From Arcobacter roscoffensis (GTDB lineage: Bacteria; Campylobacterota; Campylobacteria; Campylobacterales; Arcobacteraceae), in the NCBI RefSeq assembly GCF_024267655.1, contig NZ_CP100595.1, positions 1,178,001 to 1,242,000 on the forward strand: a DNA stretch of 64,000 nt, written 5' to 3'. This document shows, piece by piece, positions 50,506 through 59,555 of the stretch; the stretch's first letter is position 1; each line of letters begins with the position of its first letter. The translations under genes were made by a program, and so were the position numbers. A model generated the notes under the pieces. The model had not been told where the DNA came from. It made no database searches and saw nothing but the letters and a program-made list of their open reading frames with translations.

Positions 50506-52632
50506 ATGTTAAAAGTAAAACACCTAGTATTATCAACATCTACAATTATTTTTTTAAGTGCTTGTGGTGGAGGAGGTGGTGCAACTACAACTACTGTTTC
50601 AACACCAATCACAAAAGTATCAGGAACAGTTACAGATGGACCTATTAAAAATGCATTAGTATATATAGATGAAAACTTAAATGGACAATTAGATTATATT
50701 GATAATAATACTAATAGTACTTTAGATTTTGGAGTTGATAGTGTAACTGAGTATTATACTTTTACTGATGAAAATGGTAGATATACTATACAAGGTATTT
50801 TAGATAATAATAAAGAGTATATGGTTGTAGTTGAAGGTTCGTCAGCTTATAATACAGAAGACTCAGAGGATAATGCAAGTGATGGTACAAATCTTACATT
50901 TAAAATGTTTAACATTCTAAAAACAACAACTGCAAGTTCTACAAATAAATTTACAGGTGGTCAATATAGTGTAAATCATAATGCTAATCTTTTTAAATCA
51001 ACACTTAAAACTTTAGATGAAAAAACTTTTAATGCTATAAGTGATTCTAACTCATATACAGGAGTTAAAGAATTTATAAATGATCCCTCTACTGATAATA
51101 CAGATTTATTTCAAAAGTATATAAAAAGTACAGCAACAACACCTATAAATGCACAAGTTACAACACTTCAAGGTGAAGTAACACAATATTTAGATAAACA
51201 AAACAATGAACAACAGCCAACTGTTACAAATAATCTTTTAGGTTTAGGAAGTGATAGTTTACTTGCTACTTCATCATCTACAAGTAATTCTTTACTTGAC
51301 AGTTCTTTAACACAAAAATCAACTATTGGAACTAATTATACCTTCTCAAAGAAGGTAGATTCATCTACATTATATGAAGAGACTAATTCAGGCTCTTACA
51401 GTTATATTACAAAGTATGATAATATCTTACAAATTCCAGATTTTGAAATTTTACAAAACCAAGGTTACTCTTTCGTAAGTGGGGCAGATATTAAAACTAA
51501 CAATACTACAGGTGATGTATTGGATATTTTAAATAACTTATTAGAAGAAGTAAGTTTTACTGATCAAACAGCAGTAGTTTTATATCAATATAATGGAACT
51601 TCATGGAATCAAGTAGGTACTACATTTGATATTGTATCAAATGAAATAGATTCTACTATTAAAGCTTCAATGACATTAAATCCATTTATTATTCTTGAAA
51701 ATAAAACTAGTAATCAAACTACTAAAACTTTAGATGTAAGTGAGTTTAGCTCTTATTCTAATCCATTAGTAGTTGTAAAAAACACTAAAGGTGAGATTAT
51801 TGATTATGTTGAAGTTACTGGAAATAGTGTAAATATAAATTATGATGATTCTGAAAATGTTGGTTCTATTGTTGTTTTAAGTGAAGATTTTAAAGAAACA
51901 ACAAGCAGTGAGAGTTTAGCTGTATCACTAAAAGTAACTAAAGACCAAAGTGGAGACTTATCTTTAGGAGAATTACCAATTACTAAAAGACTTGTTACAG
52001 GGGATTCTTTATTAGACATTAAAAGTGGAAATAACATTTATGAAATTTATGGTGCTCAAAATATGATTAGAACAGATATTGCTTATGAAGTAGTAAGTGA
52101 TTATAATTCTGATACTAGTAGTTATAGTTCTTATTCAGCAACTGATCTTGGGGATAATATCGTAAGCGTAGTATTTAGTAAATCTTTTGAAAATGAAACT
52201 ACTTTAAGTGATAGTTCAGAGCAAAGTGAAACTAGTAATTATGAAGGTCTTGTAGTATTTAATCAAAGTACAAGTAAACTGCTTTCTGCTAAATATTACC
52301 AAGATATTACTTTAAAAAATAGTGTATCTGGAATTAATAAATTAAGTGGATATATTACTATGAAAGATACGTCATCAGGTACAGCACTTGAATTTGAAAA
52401 AGGAAACTATGAGTTTTCAATCAATGATAGTAGTGTAGGTACTTATACTATTTTAACTACAAGTACTTGTAATCCAGTAGTTACAGATGATGATAATATA
52501 GAAAATGATAGTGCTATTATAAAAGGTGAAATTGAAGTTACTAATGCTACAACTGCAAAAGCAGCAGGTAATGCACAGGTTGATAATACAATCACAACAG
52601 CAGTTGTTACAACAACAAATAAGTGTCAATAA
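50506..52632 (+). CDS. Large lipoprotein with an N-terminal carboxypeptidase-regulatory-like domain
   Basis: 708 residues, 50 bases after the second giant gene. AAGGA (50495-50499) precedes the ATG by 6 bases. Residues 1-20 form a lipoprotein signal ending in LSAC (Cys20 is lipidated), followed by GGGGG and a Thr-rich linker. Residues ~38-105 (VSGTVTDGPIKNALVYID ... DENGRYTIQGIL) look like a carboxypeptidase-regulatory-like Ig-type beta domain with an acidic N/D-rich loop. The remaining ~600 residues are Ser/Thr/Asn-rich and beta-like; I recognise no domain there. Its place between the giant proteins and the export genes suggests a cell-surface or periplasmic partner, such as an anchor or assembly factor, but the sequence does not show this directly. 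The C-terminus contains Cys in 'STCNPV' and 'NKCQ', possibly a disulfide. Confidence 0.88.
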   Translation: MLKVKHLVLSTSTIIFLSACGGGGGATTTTVSTPITKVSGTVTDGPIKNALVYIDENLNGQLDYIDNNTNSTLDFGVDSVTEYYTFTDENGRYTIQGILDNNKEYMVVVEGSSAYNTEDSEDNASDGTNLTFKMFNILKTTTASSTNKFTGGQYSVNHNANLFKSTLKTLDEKTFNAISDSNSYTGVKEFINDPSTDNTDLFQKYIKSTATTPINAQVTTLQGEVTQYLDKQNNEQQPTVTNNLLGLGSDSLLATSSSTSNSLLDSSLTQKSTIGTNYTFSKKVDSSTLYEETNSGSYSYITKYDNILQIPDFEILQNQGYSFVSGADIKTNNTTGDVLDILNNLLEEVSFTDQTAVVLYQYNGTSWNQVGTTFDIVSNEIDSTIKASMTLNPFIILENKTSNQTTKTLDVSEFSSYSNPLVVVKNTKGEIIDYVEVTGNSVNINYDDSENVGSIVVLSEDFKETTSSESLAVSLKVTKDQSGDLSLGELPITKRLVTGDSLLDIKSGNNIYEIYGAQNMIRTDIAYEVVSDYNSDTSSYSSYSATDLGDNIVSVVFSKSFENETTLSDSSEQSETSNYEGLVVFNQSTSKLLSAKYYQDITLKNSVSGINKLSGYITMKDTSSGTALEFEKGNYEFSINDSSVGTYTILTTSTCNPVVTDDDNIENDSAIIKGEIEVTNATTAKAAGNAQVDNTITTAVVTTTNKCQ

Positions 52633-52636
52633 ATAG

Positions 52637-53128
52637 ATGACAAAAGAGATTTTTAGAGTATTTAGATTTTTTTCTTTTGTATTTATAGTATTGTTTTTTA
52701 GTGCTTGTGGAGGTGGTGGTGGCACTAGCTCCTCAAGTGTAGATACAAATATGCAAAAGATAGATGGAAAATGGGACCCATATTTTAGTGATAAAAGATT
52801 TTTAGCCAATCAAAATGGTGACTTTGTAGGTCAAGCTACTTGGTATGAAGAAAAACTAAAAGATGATGGTTCTGTAGATGCAGACGCTGAAGGTGAAATG
52901 ACTTTTATTTTTAATTCTAAAGGTGAAGTATATTTAAGTATTGAAATTTTAGAACCTATAAAAGTAGGAGAATATGACATAGATAGTCAAGGAAGAGAAT
53001 TAACAATTAGTTCATTGAAAGTTATTTATGAATTAGTTGAAAACGCAGGACAAAATTGTGTAAAAGTTAGTAAGCTAACAAATGGTAATTTTGACTCATA
53101 TTATAACTTATGTCAAAAATTTAATTAG
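52637..53128 (+). CDS. Small lipoprotein of unknown function
   Basis: 163 residues, starting 4 bases after the previous stop with no strong ribosome site, so translation is probably coupled. The signal has charged residues, then FFSFVFIVLFFSAC with lipidated Cys24, then GGGGG and a Ser-rich linker, like the preceding lipoprotein. The mature part begins 'QKIDGKWDP' and holds short alternating hydrophobic strands with acidic turns (GEMTFIFNSKGEVYLSIE), suggesting a small beta-barrel or lipocalin-like fold, which is only a guess. Two cysteines near the end (NCVKV and NLCQ) may pair. It is probably exported to the outer membrane and works with the neighbouring secretion genes. I do not recognise a family. 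Confidence 0.8.
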   Translation: MTKEIFRVFRFFSFVFIVLFFSACGGGGGTSSSSVDTNMQKIDGKWDPYFSDKRFLANQNGDFVGQATWYEEKLKDDGSVDADAEGEMTFIFNSKGEVYLSIEILEPIKVGEYDIDSQGRELTISSLKVIYELVENAGQNCVKVSKLTNGNFDSYYNLCQKFN

Positions 53129-53144
53129 AGTATTAAGGGGAGTG

Positions 53145-54701
53145 ATGAAAAAAGTTATAACAATATGTTGTATAGGACTTCTATCATCAGTTTGGGCTTC
53201 AAATGAGCCTAAAACTATTGATGTGGATATAAAAAGTATGATTGTGGAAGTTGTAAAGAGAAATTCAAATATCATCTTTGATAGAATGCAAGATCAGATT
53301 ATTGAATCTCAAATTAAACTAGAAGAATCTGGTTTTGATCCTACTTTTTATGTAAATATTACAAAACAAAGAACAGATGTACCAAATGGTGTTGATGAAA
53401 AATCAACAAGAGGCTATTTAAACGACTATGAAGAAAATCTCCAATCCCAAGAAATGGGAATAAAAGGTGTCACTTCAATTGGTTCACAATGGAGTCTATC
53501 TCTTACAAGTTCTGCAAAACAAAGTAATTTAATCAATAAATATCAAAGTGATTATGATACAGAGTTTAGAAAAGGAATAAAGCTAAGTCTTGTTCAGCCC
53601 TTACTTAAAGGTTTTGGTGAACATGGAGCTATGGGAAAAGTAAATTTAGCTAAGGCTGAAAGAAAAATATACTCTAAAAAATCTCAAAAAAATATTTCAG
53701 ATGTTATGGGCGGTACAATTCAAAGTTATTGGAAATACTACTCTGCTAAACAGTTAAAAGAAAGCTATAAAAGCTCACTAGATTTTAATGAAAAAATCAC
53801 AAAACTACTTGAAAAGAAATTTGAAGCTGGTGAAATACCTTATTCAGAAGTTTTAGAAGCAAAAAGTTCAGGTCTTATTAGACAAGCTCAACTAAAAAAA
53901 ATAGATAGTGAAATCAAAAAATACAAAAATGATTTTTTCTCACTTTTAAATGTATCTACTTATAATACTCAAGATATTGATTTTAATCTATTAGAAAATC
54001 CAAGTATTGATGAAAATGAAAAAGTACTGAGCTTACAAGCATACTTTGAAAAAGCACTTGAAATTTGGCCAGAATTTCAAATAGCAAAAAATAAACTTGA
54101 AAAAGAGTTATTACAGATTAAAATCACTGAAAATTATGTAAAACCACAGTTAGATTTAATCACTAGTGCATCAAGTGGTACTTTAACAAATACTTTTAAA
54201 GATAGAGTTTATGATGATGAACATATATCTTGGAGTGTAGGATTACAATATTCAGGTTCTTTATATAATAATCAAGCAATAAATGCTTTAAGAATCGCAA
54301 AATTAAAAGTAAATCAAATCAAACTAGAACTTGATACTTTAAAAAAAGGCTTATACAACGCTATTGATACAAAACTTGAATCATACAATAACTCAAAAGA
54401 AGAAGTTGAGTTTTATAAAGATAGTTTAGAAATCAAAAAAAGATTATTAGCTGATACAAAAAAAGCCTTTAATTTTGGAGAAAAAAGTATAAAAGATGTT
54501 ATTGTTCAAGAAGATGATTTGATTGAATATCAGAATAAATTTTTTAATAGACTAATAGACTTTAAGTTATCAAAAGCATCTTTAGATAAAGCTATTGGAG
54601 AGTTATTTAATAAATACTTATCAATGGAAGAAATCGAAAGATTAAAAGTTTCAAATGTTAGAAATGAATTATCAAAAGAAAGTTTTGGAGTTATAAGATA
54701 A
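53145..54701 (+). CDS. TolC-family outer-membrane efflux/secretion channel
   Basis: 518 residues. I place the start at 53145: it has a strong ribosome site (AAGGGGAG, 53135-53142) and gives a clean signal peptide, MKKVITICCIGLLSSVWA then SNEP. An in-frame ATG at 53082 would overlap the previous gene and ruin the signal. The mature protein has the two-part TolC pattern: long amphipathic helices with A/K/E heptads (around ELKKIDSEIKKYKNDF and the LEKELLQIKITENYVKPQLDL transition), strands such as ISWSVGLQYSGSLY, and a second helical hairpin ending near FNRLIDFKLSKASLDKAIGEL. The family forms trimeric channels through the outer membrane and periplasm. It is 16 bases after the lipoprotein gene and abuts the adaptor gene, so it is likely the exit duct for the giant proteins. 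Confidence 0.9.
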   Translation: MKKVITICCIGLLSSVWASNEPKTIDVDIKSMIVEVVKRNSNIIFDRMQDQIIESQIKLEESGFDPTFYVNITKQRTDVPNGVDEKSTRGYLNDYEENLQSQEMGIKGVTSIGSQWSLSLTSSAKQSNLINKYQSDYDTEFRKGIKLSLVQPLLKGFGEHGAMGKVNLAKAERKIYSKKSQKNISDVMGGTIQSYWKYYSAKQLKESYKSSLDFNEKITKLLEKKFEAGEIPYSEVLEAKSSGLIRQAQLKKIDSEIKKYKNDFFSLLNVSTYNTQDIDFNLLENPSIDENEKVLSLQAYFEKALEIWPEFQIAKNKLEKELLQIKITENYVKPQLDLITSASSGTLTNTFKDRVYDDEHISWSVGLQYSGSLYNNQAINALRIAKLKVNQIKLELDTLKKGLYNAIDTKLESYNNSKEEVEFYKDSLEIKKRLLADTKKAFNFGEKSIKDVIVQEDDLIEYQNKFFNRLIDFKLSKASLDKAIGELFNKYLSMEEIERLKVSNVRNELSKESFGVIR

Positions 54702-55505
54702 ATGAAAAGATTAATATATATGGCTTGTATTTGTACTACATTTTTACAAGCTCAGGAGTTATTAGCTCCTTTAACAGGAATAGTTAAACCTATTTATGAA
54801 GGTAAAATTGGTATTTCAACAGAAGGTAAGGTTGATAAGGTTTATTTAAAAGAGGGTGATAGTGTAAAAAAAGGTCAGGTTATTTTATCTTTAGATAGTA
54901 ACTTACAAAAACTAGAAACGCAAAGACGAAATCTTCTATTAAAAGATAAAACTCAATTAAACTCACTAAAAAAGAATATTGTTGTAATTGAAGATATTTT
55001 AAATAAAAAACAAAAACTTTACAATGAAACAAAATCAATTAGTTTAAATGAACTAAATCAATTAAAAATGCAATACACAAATACAAAAGCAGAATTAAGT
55101 TCACTAATTATAAATGAAAAAAAAGAGTATATAGAGTATCAAATTTCTAAAAATGTATTGGATTATTATAAACTAAAATCACCTGTAAGTGGTGTGATTA
55201 CAAAAATTGAACCTAAAATTGGTGAATGGGTTCAAGTAGGGAAAGAAATAGTTCAAATTATTGATATTGATACTTGTTTTGTTGAAGTTGATTTAACAAC
55301 AAGCGATTTACAGCAATTATCTGTAAACTCAAAAGTAGATGTGGAAATTTCAAATGGAAAGGAAACATTTATTAAAGAGGGAACTGTATCATTTATTTCA
55401 GCTATGGCTGATAGTTCAAGTGGATTAATTAGAGCAAAGATAGACTTTGATAATAAAGATAAAAAAGCTATTCCTGGATTAACTGCAAATGTTATTTTAA
55501 AGTAG
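54702..55505 (+). CDS. Periplasmic adaptor protein, HlyD/RND-MFP type (short)
   Basis: 267 residues; the ATG directly follows the TAA of the channel gene, with GGAG 11 bases upstream inside that gene. MKRLIYMACICTTFLQA is a signal peptide, so the protein is probably periplasmic rather than anchored. Residues ~25-70 (EGKVDKVYLKEGDSVKKGQVILSLD) form the first half of a lipoyl domain, ~70-155 a coiled-coil hairpin, and ~158-190 (LKSPVSGVITKIEPKIGEWVQVG) the second half. A beta-barrel part follows, ending 'IPGLTANVILK'. Adaptors of this family join an inner-membrane pump to TolC. It lacks a membrane anchor and is short for the family, so it probably works together with the two larger HlyD-like proteins downstream. 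Confidence 0.88.
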   Translation: MKRLIYMACICTTFLQAQELLAPLTGIVKPIYEGKIGISTEGKVDKVYLKEGDSVKKGQVILSLDSNLQKLETQRRNLLLKDKTQLNSLKKNIVVIEDILNKKQKLYNETKSISLNELNQLKMQYTNTKAELSSLIINEKKEYIEYQISKNVLDYYKLKSPVSGVITKIEPKIGEWVQVGKEIVQIIDIDTCFVEVDLTTSDLQQLSVNSKVDVEISNGKETFIKEGTVSFISAMADSSSGLIRAKIDFDNKDKKAIPGLTANVILK

Positions 55506-55511
55506 AGCTGA

Positions 55512-57392
55512 ATGGAAGTTAGTAAGAGTAAAAAAACAGACACAATTGAGATATTAAATAGTTTAACAAATTTGAGAAACTCTTCTTTAGAAGAAGAAGA
55601 GTTTTGGTTTGAGTATTTAGAATCTATATCTTTACTTACAAAAAGTAATCTAAGCTTTATTGTAAAAAAAGATGAAGAGCTTACTCTTTTTCAAGAGTAT
55701 GATGATGCTTCAATAGATGATATAAGTAAAGATAGTATTTATAATAATATAAGTTCATTAGTTCAAAGGTCTTCACAAAATACTTATGCTTATGAAAAAT
55801 CAAATTTTCAAAATAGACATATAGTAGCTATTAAAATAGATAGTATAGAAGAAAAAAGTGAATTTTTTCTTTGTTTTTTAATAGAAAACAATAACAAAAA
55901 TGAGTTTACAAATGTAATATTAAGAGCTATCTTATGTAAAGATGTTCCTTTTGCATATTTTAATAATAAGAATAAATCAAAAGCAGTTGAAGTATACCAA
56001 TCAAATGATATGAATGACATAGATGAACAGGAAGAAAATGATTTAACTTCAGTTGTTGAACTTATAAACTATATTGTAAGTGAAAATAAATTTAAACTAT
56101 CAATTATGAAACTAGTAGATGAACTATGTACTAGATACAACGCAAATAGAGTATCAATTGGTTGGGAATTTAATCAATATGTAACTCCTAAAGCCATAAG
56201 TCATGTGGAGGATTTTTTAAAATCAAGTTACAGTTCAAAGGCTTTAGAAGCTATTTATGAAGAAGCTTATGAACAAGATAGTGAAATATTTTATCCTGAG
56301 GATAAAGATAGTGATTTAATTACAAATGCTCATAAAATATATCTAAAAGATAACAAGCTTTTAAATTTATATACCTTTCCTATTAGACTTGAAGATGAGA
56401 TCATAGGTGTTATTAGTTTAGAGTTTAAAGAGAGTGAGTTGTCATTTTCTAGTTTAGAAACTATTAGATTAGCTCTAAATTTAATTGCACCAATTTTAAA
56501 TAATATTTATACTCATGATCAAAATATTTTTAAAAAATCTTTAGTTAAAACTGAAAAAATGTCTAAAAACTTTTTTGGACCACAAAAAAGTTTATTGAAG
56601 TTATCAACTATTTTAGTATCAATTCTTTTTTTATGGATTATATTTGGAAAACTTGAATATAAAGTTGAGTCTGTAACTAATCTTCAAACAGATAATATAT
56701 CTTATGTTTCAGCACCTTTTGATGGAATAGTGCAAGAAGTTTTTGTAGACTCAGGAGATGATGTTGAAAAAGGAAAAAAACTTTTAGCTTTTGATGACAA
56801 AGAAATGATTTTAAAAAAATTAGAGATTAATGCTGATCTTATTAGATACGATACAGAAGCAGAAAAGGCTAGATCTCAAAGAAAACTTGCAGATATGCAA
56901 ATCGCACTTGCAAAAAAAGAGCAATCAGAAGCAAACCTAAAAAAGCTAAATTACTTTCTGGAAAAAGCAGAGCTTAAATCACCTTTTGATGGTATTATCA
57001 TCGAAGGAGATAAAGAAAAACTACTTGGAAGTCCTTTCTCAAAAGGTGATATTTTAATTCAAATAGCTAAACCTACTGATTTATATGCAAAACTAAAGGT
57101 TCAAGAAGAGTATATTGATGAAATAAAAGTAGGTCAAATAGCTGAACTTAACCTTTTAAGTAGACCACATGAATACTTTAATGTAAAAGTAGAAAAGATA
57201 ATTCCAATGGCAAATGTTGATGATGAAAATGGAAATGTTTTTACAATTAAAGTAGTTTTTTTAGATGAAGTAAAACCTTGGATGAGACCTGGTATGAGTG
57301 GTATTGCAAAGATTAAAATTGAGCAAAGACCTGTTTATTGGATATTAACTCATAAAATCTCTGACTTTTTACATATGCATGTATGGTGGTAA
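55512..57392 (+). CDS. GAF-domain/HlyD fusion: membrane-anchored adaptor with a cytoplasmic sensor-like half
   Basis: 626 residues, 6 bases after the previous gene. Residues 1-355 are soluble and have no signal; 190-335 resemble a GAF domain (IMKLVDELCTRYNANRVSIGW ... TFPIRLEDEIIGVISLEF), and 20-150 may be a second, decayed one. One membrane helix spans 361-379. The rest is an HlyD-type adaptor: lipoyl half (400-430, APFDGIVQEVFVDSGDDVEKGKKLL), short coiled coil (432-485), second lipoyl half (487-520) and a beta-barrel (525-603, ending 'RPGMSGIAKIKI'), then a tail ending HMHVWW. So the N-terminal half faces the cytoplasm and the adaptor half the periplasm. The GAF half could sense a small ligand or dock the SecA-like ATPase; neither is shown. 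An unusual fusion within an export operon. Confidence 0.85.
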   Translation: MEVSKSKKTDTIEILNSLTNLRNSSLEEEEFWFEYLESISLLTKSNLSFIVKKDEELTLFQEYDDASIDDISKDSIYNNISSLVQRSSQNTYAYEKSNFQNRHIVAIKIDSIEEKSEFFLCFLIENNNKNEFTNVILRAILCKDVPFAYFNNKNKSKAVEVYQSNDMNDIDEQEENDLTSVVELINYIVSENKFKLSIMKLVDELCTRYNANRVSIGWEFNQYVTPKAISHVEDFLKSSYSSKALEAIYEEAYEQDSEIFYPEDKDSDLITNAHKIYLKDNKLLNLYTFPIRLEDEIIGVISLEFKESELSFSSLETIRLALNLIAPILNNIYTHDQNIFKKSLVKTEKMSKNFFGPQKSLLKLSTILVSILFLWIIFGKLEYKVESVTNLQTDNISYVSAPFDGIVQEVFVDSGDDVEKGKKLLAFDDKEMILKKLEINADLIRYDTEAEKARSQRKLADMQIALAKKEQSEANLKKLNYFLEKAELKSPFDGIIIEGDKEKLLGSPFSKGDILIQIAKPTDLYAKLKVQEEYIDEIKVGQIAELNLLSRPHEYFNVKVEKIIPMANVDDENGNVFTIKVVFLDEVKPWMRPGMSGIAKIKIEQRPVYWILTHKISDFLHMHVWW

Positions 57393-57397
57393 GATAG

Positions 57398-59548
57398 ATG
57401 CAAGGTAGTGTTTTTAGTGAACAGTGGTTTAAAGTTGCAAAACTTAATGTATCACTTAATAGTTCAAGTTATATAAAAAAACAGTTTTATAGAGGTCAGA
57501 AATGGTATGTAATTGAAGATAGTTTTAACAATCAATTTTTTAGAGTTAGAGAAGAGGCTTATAGATTTTTAGCTAGACTTGACTCTTCTAAAACTGTTGA
57601 AGAGATTTGGGAAGAGTCTTTAAAAGATGAGTCCTCTCACACTCCAACTCAAGATGAAGTTATATCATTACTAACAAGTCTACACCATAAAAATCTTTTA
57701 TATTTTAAAAATAAAGCAAATACTGAACAACTTTTAAATAGAGCAGAACTAAAGCATAATAAAAAGATGAAAACTAAAGTTTTTTCTTTTTTATATTTTA
57801 AAGTACCATTATTTGACCCAGATAGATTTCTTGATAAAACAAGACCTTTTACTGAAATAGTTTTTTCAAAAATAGGTGCTATTGTATGGTTTATAGTAAT
57901 TGCACTGGGAATAAAATACTCTATTGAAAACTTTTCATCTTTATATGATCAAACACAAGGAATGTTATCTCCTAATAAGCTTTTCTTACTTTATATTTCA
58001 ATCATAATATTAAAAACCTTACATGAATTTGGTCATTCAATGATGGTTAAAAAATTTGGTGGAAAAGTAAATGAAATGGGTGTAATGATACTTGTTTTTA
58101 CACCAATACCATATATGGATGCTACGCAAAGCTGGCTTTTTAGATCAAAATATCAAAGAGCGCTAGTTGGTGCTGCTGGTATGATAGTAGAGCTTTTTAT
58201 AGCAGCAATTGCAGCTATTGTTTGGGCAAATACAGGTGATGGTATAGTTAATAGTATTGCTTTTAATATGATGATTATAGGGTCTGTTTCAAGTATCTTT
58301 TTTAACGGTAACCCTTTATTAAGGTTTGATTCATACTTTATTTTATCTGACCTTTTAGAAATACCAAATCTTTACGAAAACTCTAAAAAACAATGGTATT
58401 ATTTAGTTGAAAAGTATATTTTTAAACTGGAATATGTAGTAAATCCAAGTCAGTCTTTAAGGGAAGCATTTTGGTTATGTACTTATTCTGTTTTAAGTTT
58501 TTTCTATAGACTCTTTGTTGCTTTTTTAATTGCTCTTTTTGTAGCAGATCAATGGTTTTTTCTTGGTGTTTTAGTAGTTTTAATATCTTTGTATATGTGG
58601 ATTTTGAAACCTTGGTATGAATTTTTTAAGTACTTATTTACTAGTAATAAGTTACAAAAAACAAGATTAAAAGCAATATCAATAACGACTTTTGTAATAG
58701 CTACAATATTTATAATAATTGCAGTGATACCATTTCCTTTTTCATTAAAAGCAAACGGTATTGTAATGACTGATAACTATCAAAATATATTTTTAAAAAC
58801 TGATGGATATTTAAATAAAATACATGTAAAAAATGGTGAGTTTGTCAACCAAGGTGATGTCTTACTAAGTTTTGTAAATAAAGAGTTAGATTTTGAAATA
58901 CAAAGTGTAGATGCTTCAATAAAAGAAACAAAAGCTTATATGGTAAAAGCAAGAACAAGTGCAAAAGCTGATATGAATGCTATTAACAATCAAATAAATT
59001 TATTAAAAGACAAATTAAAATATTTGGAAGAGAAAAAAGATAAACTTTTTATAAAAGCAGATAAAAGTGGATATTTTATTCATCAAGAGATAAAAAATAA
59101 AGAAAATACTTGGTTTCAAATGGGACAAAAAATTGGAATGATACTTCCTAATAAGAAGACGCATTTTCAAGCAGTAATTCCTCAAGAAGAGTCTTTTAAT
59201 ATCTTTACTAATCAAGTTTACAATGGAAGTTTAAAACTTCATGGTTTAAATGAATACAAAATTAGTGTTAGTGAAATTAGAGTTATTCCATATCAAAAGC
59301 AAGAGCTTCCGTCTGCTGCACTTGGTTGGCTTGGTGGTGGTGATATTGCTGTATCACAAAAAGATAATTCAGGTACAAAAACAAAAGAGAGTTTTTTTGA
59401 GGTTAAAGCAAATATTACAAATAAACAAAAGTTTGTTTTACAACATGGAAGATCAGGTGTTCTAAAAATAAAACTAGAGCCAAAAACTTTAGTTGAAAGA
59501 ATAGTAACAAATGCTAAACAGATTTTACAAAAACATTATAAGATTTAA
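57398..59548 (+). CDS. PqqD-like/M50 metalloprotease/HlyD-arm membrane protein
   Basis: 716 residues, 5 bases after the previous stop. Residues ~30-103 resemble a PqqD-like winged helix (RiPP recognition element; YVIEDSFNNQFFRVREEAYRFL ... TVEEIW ... VISLLTSLHHKNLL). A multi-pass part runs ~155-450, with the zinc motif HEFGH at 209-213 and the NGNPLLRFDSYF motif at 303-314 supplying the third ligand Asp311; this is the site-2 protease (M50) arrangement of the YydH-like peptide metalloprotease family. A last membrane helix (~428-447) leads to a HlyD-like periplasmic arm (453-500 lipoyl half, coiled coil 505-550, then 'KADKSGYF' and a barrel). The zinc residues are intact, so it may be an active protease. 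In place of an ABC protein, it could be the inner-membrane core that receives the giant substrates. Domains are seen; the role is inferred. Confidence 0.87.
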   Translation: MQGSVFSEQWFKVAKLNVSLNSSSYIKKQFYRGQKWYVIEDSFNNQFFRVREEAYRFLARLDSSKTVEEIWEESLKDESSHTPTQDEVISLLTSLHHKNLLYFKNKANTEQLLNRAELKHNKKMKTKVFSFLYFKVPLFDPDRFLDKTRPFTEIVFSKIGAIVWFIVIALGIKYSIENFSSLYDQTQGMLSPNKLFLLYISIIILKTLHEFGHSMMVKKFGGKVNEMGVMILVFTPIPYMDATQSWLFRSKYQRALVGAAGMIVELFIAAIAAIVWANTGDGIVNSIAFNMMIIGSVSSIFFNGNPLLRFDSYFILSDLLEIPNLYENSKKQWYYLVEKYIFKLEYVVNPSQSLREAFWLCTYSVLSFFYRLFVAFLIALFVADQWFFLGVLVVLISLYMWILKPWYEFFKYLFTSNKLQKTRLKAISITTFVIATIFIIIAVIPFPFSLKANGIVMTDNYQNIFLKTDGYLNKIHVKNGEFVNQGDVLLSFVNKELDFEIQSVDASIKETKAYMVKARTSAKADMNAINNQINLLKDKLKYLEEKKDKLFIKADKSGYFIHQEIKNKENTWFQMGQKIGMILPNKKTHFQAVIPQEESFNIFTNQVYNGSLKLHGLNEYKISVSEIRVIPYQKQELPSAALGWLGGGDIAVSQKDNSGTKTKESFFEVKANITNKQKFVLQHGRSGVLKIKLEPKTLVERIVTNAKQILQKHYKI

Positions 59549-59555
59549 GTAGTCT

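Noticed and set aside
53082-53144. Upstream in-frame start for the TolC-like gene at 53082
   Set aside because: It overlaps the lipoprotein gene, has no ribosome site and puts 21 residues before a clean signal peptide. The ATG at 53145 has AAGGGGAG just upstream.
24027-59465. Short + strand open frames at 24027-24242 and 59250-59465
   Set aside because: They lie in other frames of well-supported genes, are of low complexity and have no ribosome site.
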